A DNA stretch of 64,000 nt from Sanghuangporus weigelae. Its lineage: Eukaryota > Basidiomycota > Agaricomycetes > Hymenochaetales > Hymenochaetaceae. Shown piece after piece: positions 10,790-23,200 of the stretch. Numbering within the stretch: position 1 is the stretch's first letter; each line of letters begins with the position of its first letter. Where the stretch lies: the NCBI GenBank assembly GCA_033182465.1, contig CP137322.1, positions 310,001 through 374,000 of the forward strand, in the 5' to 3' direction. A model generated the notes under the pieces. That model ran no database searches. It was not told the DNA's origin and saw only the letters and a program-made list of their open reading frames with translations. The position numbers were made by a program, and so were the translations under genes.

Positions 10790-13700
10790 TTATTTCGAGA
10801 TGTTAGCTGGTGCGGTCAATGTCTTCAAAATACGGCTATGTATACTCCGTGCAAGAACCTCCACGGCTTCCGCATCACAGATAATTCCGCAATCTAAATG
10901 AACAACATTCAACTTCTTCGCAGCCCGAGGCCTCGTGGCTTGACGAAGTGGTACGATCGCAGACGTTCCCGATGTATTAGCGATGGCATCACGCACAGCG
11001 TCCTGGATGAGCTTATGGAAATCAGGAATTGGCACCAGAACTCCGATCTGCGTTTGCGAGGAAGAATTCTCGACCGTAGATGGTTTATTTGGTGAGGCCT
11101 TTTCCTTGATGGAGTCTTTTCCTGAGCCCGCTTTCGCAGAGTCCACCGCGGCGAACTTGCCTCGCCGACGGGCAGAGCGAGAAGTTGCCAGTGGTAGACC
11201 CGCATCGAGGATAGCAACACGACAGCCAGTCATCAATCGGAAGTCCAGCGCATGTCTGAAATGCGATGAATGAGCATTAGTAAAATCGAAAGAGCAGAAG
11301 GAGCATACCTCGAATCTCCATACATCACCCGATACCACCCCGCAGCCTTGGTGAGCACATCCACGACAATGCTCTGAGCATTTCCTCCTTTCTCCCTGTC
11401 TTCTCTCAACACATCTATAACACACACTAGCGGCAAGCTATCACGTAATAGGCCAACCAATGAATGTAGCGATGCTGATAACAGAGGTCCGTGTCGAAGT
11501 ATGCGTTGCAAATAGGGTAACGCTTCTTCGTGCGGGTTATAACGCTCATCTTCGTCCCCGTGTAAAGGATCTACAGGTACAGCCAGCGTCGCCGGTCGAC
11601 CGATCTTCCGGATCCGCGAGAAAGAAAGTTCGTAGGAGCTATTTGCACTCAGCATCAGCTGGTCCGTGCAAGTAATCGATACGGTGAAATCCTTCGCATA
11701 TGCGAATTCAACAGTCTGCAGGTCGAACGAAAGCAGTCGTACGTCCGCCCAGGACTTCTGCTTCGCCATCTGCGCAACTTCCCTAGCGATGACAACCATC
11801 TTCGATACCTTCGCCCATTCTTCTAGGAACTCGTCCACGCAGGTATCAACGGTTTCTGACAGGAAAGATACAATAGCTTCCCGAGCATCGTATATTATAC
11901 GCTTTGAAGGACGGATGACAGTGCTTGTGCCTGCACGTTTGCCGACAGGTTGTTGCACGTATTTCAGTTTAACGCAAGTGACAACCTGTAGCTTCTTGTT
12001 CGACCACCAGTTAAGTGGGACGACGCGAATATTTGGCATAGCGGCTTCTGCAGCAGGGACACCTGCAAGAATATCGGACGATTGGACACAGAGTCCTGGA
12101 ACAGATCTAACGAGAGAGGATTGCAGATGGGATAAGTCGGGGTGAGATGCGACTGGAGGAATAGGGTCCATGTATGTATAAGGTATCCCTCTTCGCTTGA
12201 GTTGCAGTTCCACTTTCGTGTATGCGACTCGAGCACTATTAAGATTCGTTAATGGACTTCATAAAAAAAAAGATGTAGAGTTCACGAACCAGCAGTAAGC
12301 ATAGAGTTCACGAAGGACTTCGGTCTCGAGTTTGAACCTGAAGCACGTTAAGAACTCGAGCATTATAAAAAGAATAAGTTTAAAATCTACCGATCAACAC
12401 CTAAACCGATATCAAAAGGTCCAAACCCACTCAGGGAACCAGTTCGGGCAGATCTAGGAGGTTGATGTCCCCCAGATCCGAATCCCCCAAACCGCTCCTT
12501 TACAATAACGTCACTTCCATGAATCTTCTGAACGTCGAGCCATCCAATATCCTGTATAACCAAATCAGATATTGGACTATTCTGCATCGGCTGCACGCTG
12601 ATCAACGCAAAGCGGAATTCCAACTCTGTAACTGAAAGCACGAGATAATACCCTTGGAAGTTAGCGAGTTGGATGAAGAGGAACGCCCGTGCGTCCCGCC
12701 CGAGTTTCGCGATCTCTGTTGGAAACGACCCAGATGAGCGCACAGTCCTCTATATGCTTTTAGACACTAACCTTCTTTCGGCAAGTTGCGGTTACGGAAT
12801 GTCGTGAGACCCATATATCGAGCCTTCTGTTCAGCAAGATCCACGATCGTCTACAATGAACGGGATAAGCATCCTTTTAGTGGCCAGCACCAACATTTGG
12901 CAAAAACCCACATTGAACCGTGCCATAACGAGGAACTCATACACGACAAACGGATTTTCGTTTACCTTTTCGGTGAACACGGCGTATTGCGGAGCCCGTC
13001 CGGCAGCAGCCAACCCGCCGGTATCTCGCAATAAGATACGTCCTGTTCGTGTGTCGATGGACACTGTGATATATTCGTCTGCGCATAAATGCATTCGCAG
13101 CGCAGAGATTCCATCTAGAATGACATCGCAGCTAAGCTCCAGATTTTTGTGTAAAGGAACACTTGTTTCCAATTACCTTCCATTATCAGAGATAATTCAC
13201 CAGGGAAGGAGAACATAGCGGCGTATGGCCCGTTCTCCAGTGAGTGCTGATAGACGGCGAGTATCGCACGTGCATGCTTAGTGATCGCCTTCTTGATCAA
13301 AGTCTCGAAGTTCAGATCTTGCGGATCCTTGATTCAATCATTCATCAGATATGCAGTCACATCAAAAACGCAGAAGACTATAGCATACCACTTCAAGCTC
13401 CCCTGGTTCAAGCTGTTCAAGATGCGGAGGCAGCTGGACGCCTAACGCATTCTTTGCTGGTTCCCATTTGACAACAAGGCGGAATGTCTCAACCTCATCC
13501 GAGGGACGCGCCCCGTCAAGCTTCGCCTCCTGCTGAATTTTCGCCAAGACGCGTTCCTTAGGGTTACGTTCTGGTCCTCCTCCTGCTCGGGGTGGAGCAT
13601 GCGTCTGGACTAGGGATATGGTTATCGTCCCACCTATTGGAGCTATTCGCATCTTTGGTTGGAACGTAAGTCGGGCAGGGGTGCTGGATTGAGGTCGGCT

Positions 13701-15328
13701 AGACGCCAAGGATAAGCGATGATGAGTCCTGAGTGTATCTAGAAATATTCAACTCACACCCAGTACGATGCGGTGAATGTCTTGCCATCTCGACTTTTTT
13801 CTAGGTTAAGGTAATCTCGCCAACCCAAGGATCGTAGCCTTTGGGCCTGCTCTGATGTAAATGTTCTATCAAGTCAACAGAACTGTCTGTATTTACCTGG
13901 AAGAAGAGAATCTCAAGCTGATACGAAAGCGACATCATTTCTATTACAGCGAGTAAGAAAAGAAATTTGATAAGAATATCAGGCTAACTCACGCAAGAAG
14001 TTGAACAGTCGGACGAGTGGCGCGTCAACAGTGCCAGACGGTACTTTCGGTCGTGGAGGAGGTTGGAAGTCGGGTGGTGCGTTTGGATCCGCAGGTAACG
14101 GGATATAGTAGCTGAGACGCCCGTCTGCCTCGTCCTGAATGTGTCGTTTCAAGACTCCCGAGGGAAGTTTCGGGAATTCTGCAGCAATACGTCCTTAGAT
14201 AAACATACGAAGAGGTGACAGAAATAATCGACCTTGGACATCCGTGAGATCACCCCCTACTTTGTGCAGGAACTCCACATGCCCAAAGAACCATCCGTCG
14301 TCCTTCCCAGCGCCCCTAAGCGCCAACGAAGTTTCGAACAAGTTAGGAACTGAGAAATGGGCTCGGCCATCCTCTTTAAAGGTGGTTTAGGTTAATAATG
14401 TACCAGTCAAAAGTTAAGGAACCCATACCGATCCGATAATGTGACATTTCAACGGGAATTATCTCGTTCATTCGTAGGCGGAATCGTATTCGCTCCTCCA
14501 TCTCCGCTAAAGTCTTCTGCACTTCATCGTTTGTGAGGGGAGGAAGGTGGATAAAGAATTTCTATGTTCTCGGTAAGTCACAAGGAAATAATGGAATCTG
14601 TGTGCTTCTGATACTCGCTTTTATCTGTGAGGGTAGTCGCAGATACGACCCGGTGGTGAGAACGTCCAAGGCGGTGAGAAGGTCGTGGTTGCGTAGTCTG
14701 TTTCTTTGACTTAGCACGGAACTTTCATAATTCGTCTTCGTACCAACCTTGCTGGAGCAAGACTATCTTTGACGTTCGTAATGGCCTCTTTACATTCCAT
14801 AAACTGTCTGTTCTGCTCGAGAAAGAACGCTGTTATATTCTTTGAAATGATCCAATAAGGCTTCAAGCTTTCAGGAGACAATGTCTTTAACGCACCATCG
14901 CCTTTTGGACATCCCCAGCATCCCTTGACCAACGCATGACCGCGTACAGCTTCACGACCTGCTTCTTTGTCTTTACGACCCAGTCCGCAATTGTACGCTT
15001 CCGAGCTGCATCTGACATCCCAGGAAGTCTGTTCCAAAGAAAGACTTAGAACAAAGCGACGCACGCTATAAAATATCACTCACGTTTCAGCCATCTCCGT
15101 CAACTCGGCATAGATCGACTGCATCATTCGCTGAAGCAGCTCGCGAAGAGGTATTTGTCCTTCATGCACTGGCAGAAGCTCATGTTCGAGTTCTTCGAAG
15201 CTTGGTTCTTCGTCGACGCCACGAGGTATAATTTCATTTGGGAGATGTGGACCATAGTGTCCATTCGTCGAAGGCGCGCTTGAACTACTGCTTCCAGAGG
15301 CATGAATTCCGTTGATTTTTGTCTCCAT
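10790..15328 (-). CDS. MED14: Mediator complex subunit 14 (Med14/Rgr1)
   Basis: This is the scaffold subunit linking Mediator head, middle and tail, and acts in the nucleus. The ATG at 15326-15328 begins METKINGIHASGSSSSS, followed by HEGQIPLRELLQRMMQSIYA and ELTEMAET, the hallmark Med14 N-terminal helix. The next exons give SKNITAFFLEQNRQFMECKE and NVKDSLAPARL, then EEMEERIRFRLRMNEIIPVE-like sequence, DGWFFGHVEFLHKVGGDLTD and LSYYIPLPADPNAPPDFQPP. A long exon (11275-12213) encodes the repeated structural domain, for example LNWWSNKKLQVVTCVKLKYV and HGPLLSASLHSLVGLLRDSL. The tail ends DAEAVEVLARSIHSRILKTL and a stop at 10790. There are more than ten short introns. It shares a 228-bp divergent promoter with SCY1. 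Length and content fit fungal Med14. Confidence 0.9.
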
Positions 15329-15556
15329 TATGCCGAACGACGGCTATGAAGACGCCAATATATTCTCCTGTGCGTGTTCAGTTGGCATGAACGCGATGAA
15401 ATGGCGGAGGCACGAGGGGGATGATGAGTGTTTGAATGAAAGGAAATACAAGGCGCGTTCCGAAATCCGCGTTGTCTAAATGAAGCCTATTCCACGCGTG
15501 GCTGGTAAATAAACTTGAGCTTGTCTTCCACCACGGACCAGCTTTTGTGACAAAAT
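15329..15556. promoter_or_regulatory. Shared divergent promoter of MED14 and SCY1
   Basis: This 228-bp gap lies between two divergent start codons and so must hold both promoters. A CCACGCGTGG palindrome lies near 15490. No TATA box is obvious. Confidence 0.4.
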
Positions 15557-18500
15557 ATGGATTTACTAAGAAATCTTGGCTCAGCTGCCGTCTCAACTCT
15601 CGTCCAGAAATCGGGGTTAAATCTTCCTTTTACCTTGGGAGAGAAGAACACGTATTTCGAAGGCAGGACAATTTGGTCGTTGTATGATGGAACGAAGCGG
15701 GTAAGTATTGCTTATTCTTCTTAAATCTCATTATTCAAACTTACCCTTCTTCACAAACTTACAGGATGATGGAAGCAAAGTCTCAATATTCATATTCGAT
15801 TCCAACCAGCCTCCCCGAAGAAATCTGCTTCCGCTCGCAAAGAACGCGCTTAGGAAGCTTCGAACTGTTCGACATCCAGACGTCCTCAAATTCATCGACA
15901 CGGCAGATTCAGATTCTATAGTATACATAATGACAGAACATGTACGACCGTTGGGTCAAATTCTGCAGAGCTACGCTGCCAAGGATGCAAAGGAACGAGA
16001 AGAATGGCTTCTCTGGGGCTTACAACGCATATCCGTGAGTGCATACGTGTCTTATGCTATTGATCTAATGAACAATCTAGACCGCTTTGGCATTCGTAAA
16101 TGATCCCTGCGCGTCGACGCATGGGAATGTACGAGTTGATTCAATATTCTTGTCTCCTTCGGGAGAGTGGAAACTCGGTGGGTTTGAGCTTCTCAGCAAT
16201 TCTAAGGACGACCAGGCTGTCCTCTATGTGCGTAGCCTTTGTGGCTCCCGGAAACGTCTATCTAACATATTCATTAGACCCTCGGAAGTGTGATAGCAGA
16301 CTCAAGTCAACATGTTTCACCGGAGGTCAAGAAAGCTGGCTGGTCATCCTTAAAAGAGTGAGTAATATTTGGGCGTTCAGATAAACATACCACTAATATA
16401 TTGCAGACACCATCCCTCGGTCGCAGATGCATATGCTCTTGGCCTCCTGATTCATTCCGTCTTCAACCCAAATGCACCTTTACCCGCAACAGCAGAACCT
16501 CCACATCCTCCACCGTCCGCCTCTTCACGGGGAGCAATCCCAACTTCAATATTCACACAATATAAAAAGCTTCTTAATCCGAATCCGAAAGCTCGTATGG
16601 CTCCAGCTGGACTCTTAGAAGCTGGCATGGCCCAGACGGGAGCAGGATGCGGCTTCTTTGCGAACAATATCTTCGTAAGAATTTGTGAAGGCCTTGATCA
16701 GTTCAGTATCAAGGGGGAAGCTGAAAAGGCTGCTTTACTTCGGTGACCACTTCCTCGCTATCCCTTTACATGCTCGCTGATGGCAGCATAATGTAGGTCA
16801 ATAAAAGATGCAGCGTCAACACTCCCTCCAGAATTCGCCTCGCACCGCGTCCTCCCTTCCTTAGTATCCGCCCTCGAGTTTGGTGGGGCCACAGCAAACA
16901 CCATCCTCCCCATCGTCCTCCAGCTCGGGGTGCATGCATCTCCAACAGACTACCCATCCATCGTTCTTGCACCGGTGACGAAACTTTTCGCAAGCCCAGA
17001 TCGAGGGACGCGTATGGCGCTGCTAGAACATCTACCTGAGTATGCTGATAAATTGGATAAGAAGACTGTTTCGGACAAGATTTGGCCCCACCTCCAAACG
17101 GGATTCACGGATACTGTGGCGGTTATAAGGGAGGCGACTGTCAAATCAATCGGCTTACTCTATCCTAAGGTACTACTTCTATTAAGGAATAAAGCTTTTG
17201 GAGCACCATTTTGATGCATGTGCGATAGTTTAACGATAGAATCCTTAACAACGACCTCCTCCGGCACCTCGCAAAGATGCAATCCGATCCCGAGACGGCT
17301 ATCCGCACCAATACATGCATCCTCATTGGTCGACTCGGCCCTTCCCTCGGCTACAATACCAAGAAGAAAGTCCTAATACCCGCATTCGCAAGAGCTTTGA
17401 AGGACAGTTTCGTCCATGCCCGCGTGGCTGCACTCATGGCGTTCATGGCGACGATCGAATGCTTTGATGCTGAAGATCTTGCGTCGAAGGTCATCCCGTG
17501 TATATCGTTTACGTTGATTGATAAGGAAAAGTAAGAGTTTTGTTTCCCTGTGTTTATATTTATAAAGCTTTGACCATCGACAAGATTGGTGCGAGATCAG
17601 GCTTTTAAAGCTATGGAACTCTTCGTCAAAAAGTTGGAGACACATGCTGCTTCTATGGTTTGTACATTTCAGTCTTATGTGGATCAACCGTAACTGACCG
17701 AAACAGCCTGAAATTGTTCTCAACGTTAACGGCCAACCGAACGTCCCGCTACCGGGTCCCGTTGGACAGAATGCTCTTGTAAGCTCTGCTGCAGGCGCCG
17801 CGAGTACGCTAGCTGGATGGGCCATGACATCACTTAGTAAGAAGGTATGTATAAGCTATCCGTAAATCATATTATATACAATCCTCTGATTCGTGGTTTC
17901 AAAGCTGGTGCCTGGCGATCTACAAAGCGTGATGGCCACGGCGTCCTCAGCTCCCTCAACAGCTCTTCGTACGAACTCTGCTCCAGCTCCTCCAACTCTC
18001 AACGGTTCCGCTTCTACTCTCCGCGGAACATCTGTGGCTTCCCCGTCAGCATCAATGCCTTCTTCTCCTGGTCTCCTTTCATCATCTACAGGCAAAGCTC
18101 GGGGTATGCAACTTGGTGCAAGTAAACGCTCTGCAGCGGATGCAGCGGGCGTAGATGCATGGGCCTCGGAAGATCTGATGGACGTTAACGCTGATCAGGA
18201 CGACTGGACGGCGTTTGAGAGTGCACCACAAGGGGTGAAAGATTCTGCTGCAGCTTCGACACTTGGGTTTGATGAAGCACCGACGTTCTCGACTCCTACA
18301 CTTGCTGTTGATGGTAATATTTGTCTCTCCCTCTCAAAGCTGTCATGATAATAACAATCCGTGACTTTGTTCAGAATCTGATGATTGGGGAACAATGGAT
18401 GACGGGACGGATGATGCGAATTCCTTCGCAGATGCATGGGGGAACGATCTCAACGCTCCTCAGCCTACTCGATCCCGACCATCAACAATTTCTCCTTCAA

Positions 18501-18833
18501 CGTCAGCTACAGCAAAAGTGAAAGCTTCTCCTCGAGCTTCTTCTTCTATTCTTCCCGCTAAGCCTTCGTTATCGTCGAGAACCACAACGTCCGAAACACT
18601 CACAAGCTCTTTATCGCCTGCAACGAGTCCGCCGCGACCCACGACGCCAACACAGACCGTGCCAATGACAAAGGAGGAAAAGGCAGCAGAGATGGCGAGA
18701 AGGAAAGAGGAACGAAAACAGGTTCGTTATAGCAGCTCGCTCGTAATCCCAAGCTTAATTTATACCGAGAATTCCTTCTTAGCGCATTGCAATGCTCAAA
18801 GAACACAAGAAACATGCCGCACCAAAAACTTGA
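15557..18833 (+). CDS. SCY1: SCY1-like pseudokinase (HEAT-repeat, vesicle trafficking)
   Basis: SCY1-family proteins are catalytically weak kinases with HEAT repeats that act at Golgi/endosome membranes. The ATG at 15557 gives MDLLRNLGSAAVSTLVQKSG, then LNLPFTLGEKNTYFEGRTIW, with no glycine-rich loop. The kinase part keeps LAKNALRKLRTVRHPDVLKF and VYIMTEHVRPLGQIL. The catalytic loop reads STHGNVRVDSIFLSPSGEWK with no HRD or DFG, as expected for a pseudokinase. HEAT repeats follow (VLPSLVSALEFGGATANTIL; TVAVIREATVKSIGLLYPK). The C-terminal half is Ser/Pro/Thr-rich with acidic WASEDLMDVNADQDDWTAF-type motifs and ends RIAMLKEHKKHAAPKT, an Arf/coatomer-binding-like basic tail, at stop 18831-18833. 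At least eleven introns are evident. The gene ends 119 bp before DAD2, tail to tail. Confidence 0.9.
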
Positions 18834-18952
18834 CATCCAGAGGGCTTTGGACTTATATTTTCCGTTTCGTTTCTTTCTATTCCGCATATACCATACGATA
18901 TACCGATACATAGATACATAGGACTAGTGGATGTGTTGGATTCATCAGGGTA

Positions 18953-19451
18953 TCATGATTTACCACTTCCTCGTTGTTGAAGTTCTTCGATCGGTACACG
19001 CACAAGGCGTTCGCAAAACTGAGGAGACACCTCTTCCGGAGCTGTTTCATCCGGGCTGGCAGCATTTGTAGATTGTGGCACTAATGATGGCGAGTCAGAC
19101 GATGAATGTATATGTCAAGGAAGGTGCATACTTGATAAACTGAGGATACGGAACATCTCCGGCCATTGCGATAGCACGTCGCCATGCACTATCAACGGAG
19201 GAAGTCAAAGTCGCGGAACAGCAAGTGCGTTGAGAACACGTACCATTGCCAGCATTAGCCATGGCGTTGCAATCCAAGTCGATAGCCGCTAGCCTACGCA
19301 CATACTCCAGGCTCAACCGCTCCAGTGCCCGTAAACCATCATACTCTTTCTTCTTCTCTTCTAATTTCGCATTCACTTGCACATTTGACGCTTGAGACGA
19401 GATGGAACTGGATTGAGACTGTCGCACGGAATGAACTGAGGACTTGCGCAT
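18953..19451 (-). CDS. DAD2: DASH complex subunit Dad2 (kinetochore-microtubule coupling)
   Basis: Dad2 is a small coiled-coil subunit of the DASH/Dam1 ring that couples kinetochores to spindle microtubules. I start at ATG 19449-19451 (MRKSSVHSVRQSQSSS). The coiled coil reads NAKLEEKKKEYDGLRALERL then SLEYVRRLAAIDLDCNAMAN. Two introns are inferred: 55 nt (19189-19243) and 51 nt (19081-19131). Splicing shifts the frame and gives NVHGDVLSQWPEMFRILSLS, which matches the Dad2 block written in other fungi as VVLANWxNVLRAISMA. The last exon gives TAPEEVSPQFCERLVRVPIE and a stop at 18953-18955, for about 131 residues. The unspliced frame is also open but lacks the Dad2 block. A CACGTGAC box lies 90 bp upstream. 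Confidence 0.8.
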
Positions 19452-20209
19452 GGTCGTTGCACTCGAGCAAGGTTCACTCAAACTTGACTCCTCAAAGGAC
19501 GCGACGCGATACGCGAACAAAACGCGTTACCTAATACCTGCACGTGACAAATTATGTTTATTTCTCGCAGTGTATATCCCAATACAGTTTTCTATATAAA
19601 GGGTTAGGGTTAGAATAATAAAGAATCCAAAAAAAAGGAAGCCCACCCAGCCCGAGGGCCGAAGTAGGACAGGAAAATATTCAGACAGTGCATCGGCAAG
19701 AACCGCATACAAACCACAGGCCCCCTCTGCGGACGGAGTCGCCGTGCTATGGAAGAGTCCCATGGCCCACACTCCCAAGACATGAAAGGGAATGCGCCCT
19801 CAAGGTAAGTATGAGAAAAAAAGAGGTTTGAAAGGTACGAGGTTTATATACTTCGGCAGAATAACCGACCTCGCGCACGGACCAGTTCCGTTTGTGGTCA
19901 ATCCGTCTCCTCTACAAGTTCCACCTTCTGTTCCAGGGAAAACTGCCTCTTTCCGGCGCAGTTGAGTTCAGTATCTATAGGGAGTTAATATAATATTTCG
20001 AAAGAGCGATACGCTCAGGCTCTAAGGATAAGGTCATGAATCCGCCTATTGTTCGAGCTCTTCCTACGACATTTATATTGATTAGCCGAATATTCCACTT
20101 GTTTGCTGCCCAGTCCGATTTTCAATCTATGCGTGCGTCGATTCCGGATTACAGCAGTACACTATAACTTCCAATAAAACGTACATCTAGATACGAACAA
20201 CTGCTTTGA
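19452..20209. promoter_or_regulatory. DAD2 upstream and MED12 downstream region with telomere-like repeat
   Basis: This 758-bp spacer contains CACGTGAC at 19541-19548 and, at 19598-19613, two tandem TTAGGG units within AAAGGGTTAGGGTTAG, just after a TATATAAA sequence. Short interstitial TTAGGG runs in promoters are known binding sites of Myb-type factors such as Tbf1 in fungi. The weak open frame at 19527-19778 looks like noise. Confidence 0.4.
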
Positions 20210-23200
20210 TCATTTTTTCTTCCTCGTAGAGACCCTCGTCTTCTTCTTCGCACTATTATCCGTAACGATGACCTCTCCTTCTTCAAGTCCCGCAGAAGAA
20301 GCCTTTCGCTTTCCCTTTGCACTCCCGCCAGAAAAAAGAGCATCAACGTCAATCACCTCTTTTCCAGCCAAAGACGGACTCTGCGTTCGGCGAGAAGATG
20401 ACGTAGCCGAAGGTGGTCCAGCTGCGGACGAGGCACCTCCGTGACTTGTATGCACCGAGAGCGCTGGTGAAGTACGACGTGAAGTTGGAGTGCCTCGTCG
20501 ACTGCGCTCGACATCCCCATCAGCACGGGACCCATTGTCTTCGGTGGATTCTCCCGGACATGTGAGGCCCACACGACTGTCTTTCCATTCGCGCTCGTAT
20601 ATGCTCTCGGCAGCGAGGTCGTCCTCAAAGAGTCCGCGCAGTTGTTCGTCCTTCCCGATCGCTGACTCTGCAGACCCCAGACCCAGGCGCCGAGCTCCCT
20701 CTCCTAAGGAATGCGTCGCGAATAATTCCAGGGGAATGCTAGTATTATTCCTCACAAAGTACCGCAACCCACGACGCTCCTTCTCTTCCGCCTCCTTCTG
20801 GATATCTTTTGCATCAAGTAGTGGAGGATCTCCTAGACTTCCGATCCATTCCCAAGGTCTCATTTGGACGGAAGCGACCGGCTGAAGGGTCCCATCAGCG
20901 TCGCGAGAGCTAAACACTAGATCTGCAACGGCCGGACAATGTGGAACGTGTCTCTCGAGCGTTCGAATCAACTCGCGGTACTCCGACGATAAGTTGACGG
21001 GAATGTCCAAAGAGTCAAGAGAAATGCAACCTTGGAAAAGGTCTGTGGTTCGGCGTGGTGAAAAGGATAGTTCTACCGGTACCTCAGCATTCTGTAGAAC
21101 CTTGGAGTCGGCAAACTTACCATCAAAAATATAAAAAGCAGTATCAAGTAATAAAGAAAATGCAACAGGATTTGACAGAGAGCCTCCAAAATAGATAGCA
21201 AGACGAAGCATATTAGATAAGAATTGATGGGCGGTATCTTTCATTGTTTGCGTCCAAGAACCTGGGAAACCAAGATCGAATTGAAGTAGACGAGCTAGAA
21301 AGAGAGTAGTATCGGTTAATGGGATTAGGTCATGGTAGTTTGCCCTGCATTCTTGTGCGATATTCTCAAGGGCCGAAAACTTCACTGAAAGACAGGAAGC
21401 GAAAGAATCCTGGATAGACTGCTCGAGCGTCGGAAGAGCCGTGGAATCGTTTCGGAATGGTCGCATGATCGTGCTCAGCAGGTTGAGGAAATGGCCAGTC
21501 TTTGAAGGAATGGTCTCCAAGGCCTCCTTGTCATCGCTGACATCGTTGAGGATGTCCACGATTCGTTGCAGGCCCTCGTTCAGAAACTGATTATAAAATA
21601 TAAGTGAATAATCTCCGTCAATAAGGATGAAACTACATACCGCCCCTGCGACGTCACTGCTGACACCTTTCACCATTTCAGACACAAAGTCGGCTTCCTG
21701 GGCGCTGGTTGCATTCTGCATGAGCCTTCCAGCAAGCTTAGTCAACTCCGCCTTTGCTTGCATTTCGGTCGATGGATTATGTAGACGCTGACCTATCTGC
21801 TGCAGCACAAAAGACGTGACAGCTGCGGTAGCCGAGAGCTTCCAGGGACTCAGAAGAGACGTAAGATGTGTCTGATCATCCCTCTCTTCGTCATTAAAGA
21901 TCAATCTCAACGCGGATATAAGTGGTTCATGCTTGCTCTCTTGACCACCTTTCGTGTAGGATGGGTTGGCGAAAGCTCCGACGGCGGTGCTAACGTTGCT
22001 GGAGGCACCAAGCCTGAAATCTAACTTGCAGCAGAGCGAGCGGCGAAGATCAGTTATCTGGTCTCTGAAGCTCTCCTGGATGTCCTCATTATGTTCAATG
22101 AAAACGAGGGCTGGGATGTTCTCGACGAGAAGGCGGAAGTCCGCATCCGTAAATACATCTCTTCTTCTAGTCCTGAGTCGCTGCATCTCCATTAGGTCAG
22201 ACGGAGGAAATCCTTCTTCCGAAACAGATAGATGCTCAACAAGCAACAGCCTGCATAAAGCATTCGCTGCTCGCAAGAGAGGGCTGTTCTCCTCGAACTG
22301 ATTGACGTTTTCTATCGAGGCGGCAATTTGCCATGCAGGGTAAACGATGCCTTGCAGTAATGTGGCGATTCTAACCGCGTCGTGGATCGCAAGATGAGCG
22401 AATACAACCATCATAACTTCCCAAGCTTCAGCGTTCATTGACTTCAGCTCGGTCATGCCAGGACCAGACAACCATTGCAGGATATCCCGATCGATACCCT
22501 CGGAAGAATGAAGATCAATGTGCAAGAGGAATTTGGCGTATCGAAGCGCAGAGAAGCGTCGTTCGGATGTATCCGTTATTATAGCAGGAATTTGTCGAAG
22601 GGTTTCAGCAACGTTGGTCCAAACAACGTAAGTCCAATTTGTCGAAGCACGAAATTTGTACCAGAGGGCATTAGCAAGACCTGCCGGTGCATCCGGGTTG
22701 GCTTCCTGCAATAAAGCGAAAACTTCAGGAATGACTGTCGGTTCAATGTCGATAGCTTCATCTACTGGTCGCAGAGCCTACAGTTGTCTCCATGAGCTTT
22801 GTTATCATATCACGATAGTTAGCTAGCATGAGAAATACCTGAGCAAAGTGACCTGCATCTTCGATGACATGTTGCCGAGAGATGCAATCAAGGTACTTGC
22901 CATCGTCGACTTCAAGAAGCAAGTTGACTAGGCATCGTATGTGAACACCTTTTGCTTTCCACGCCTGATGAGCGTCTAGGAGAGCAGACGCGATGTCAGC
23001 CATGGCGTCCATGCAAACCCAGAGAATTAGGCCTCGTTTCAGGTAGTCAACGATGGCCAACAGGAGGTCGGACGTGATCGTCATTTTAAGCACGTCCAGC
23101 GTGAACTGAAAGAAATTCAGCATTGGAGTGACGCAATGTCGGACCATCATACCTCCAAACATGTCCTGTAGCATCGCATGGCATCCAGGCATTCAATGAC

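Noticed and set aside
19527-19778. Small membrane-protein-like frame on the minus strand
   Set aside because: The hydrophobic run comes from AT-rich sequence around the TTAGGG dimer; no family match and no start context.
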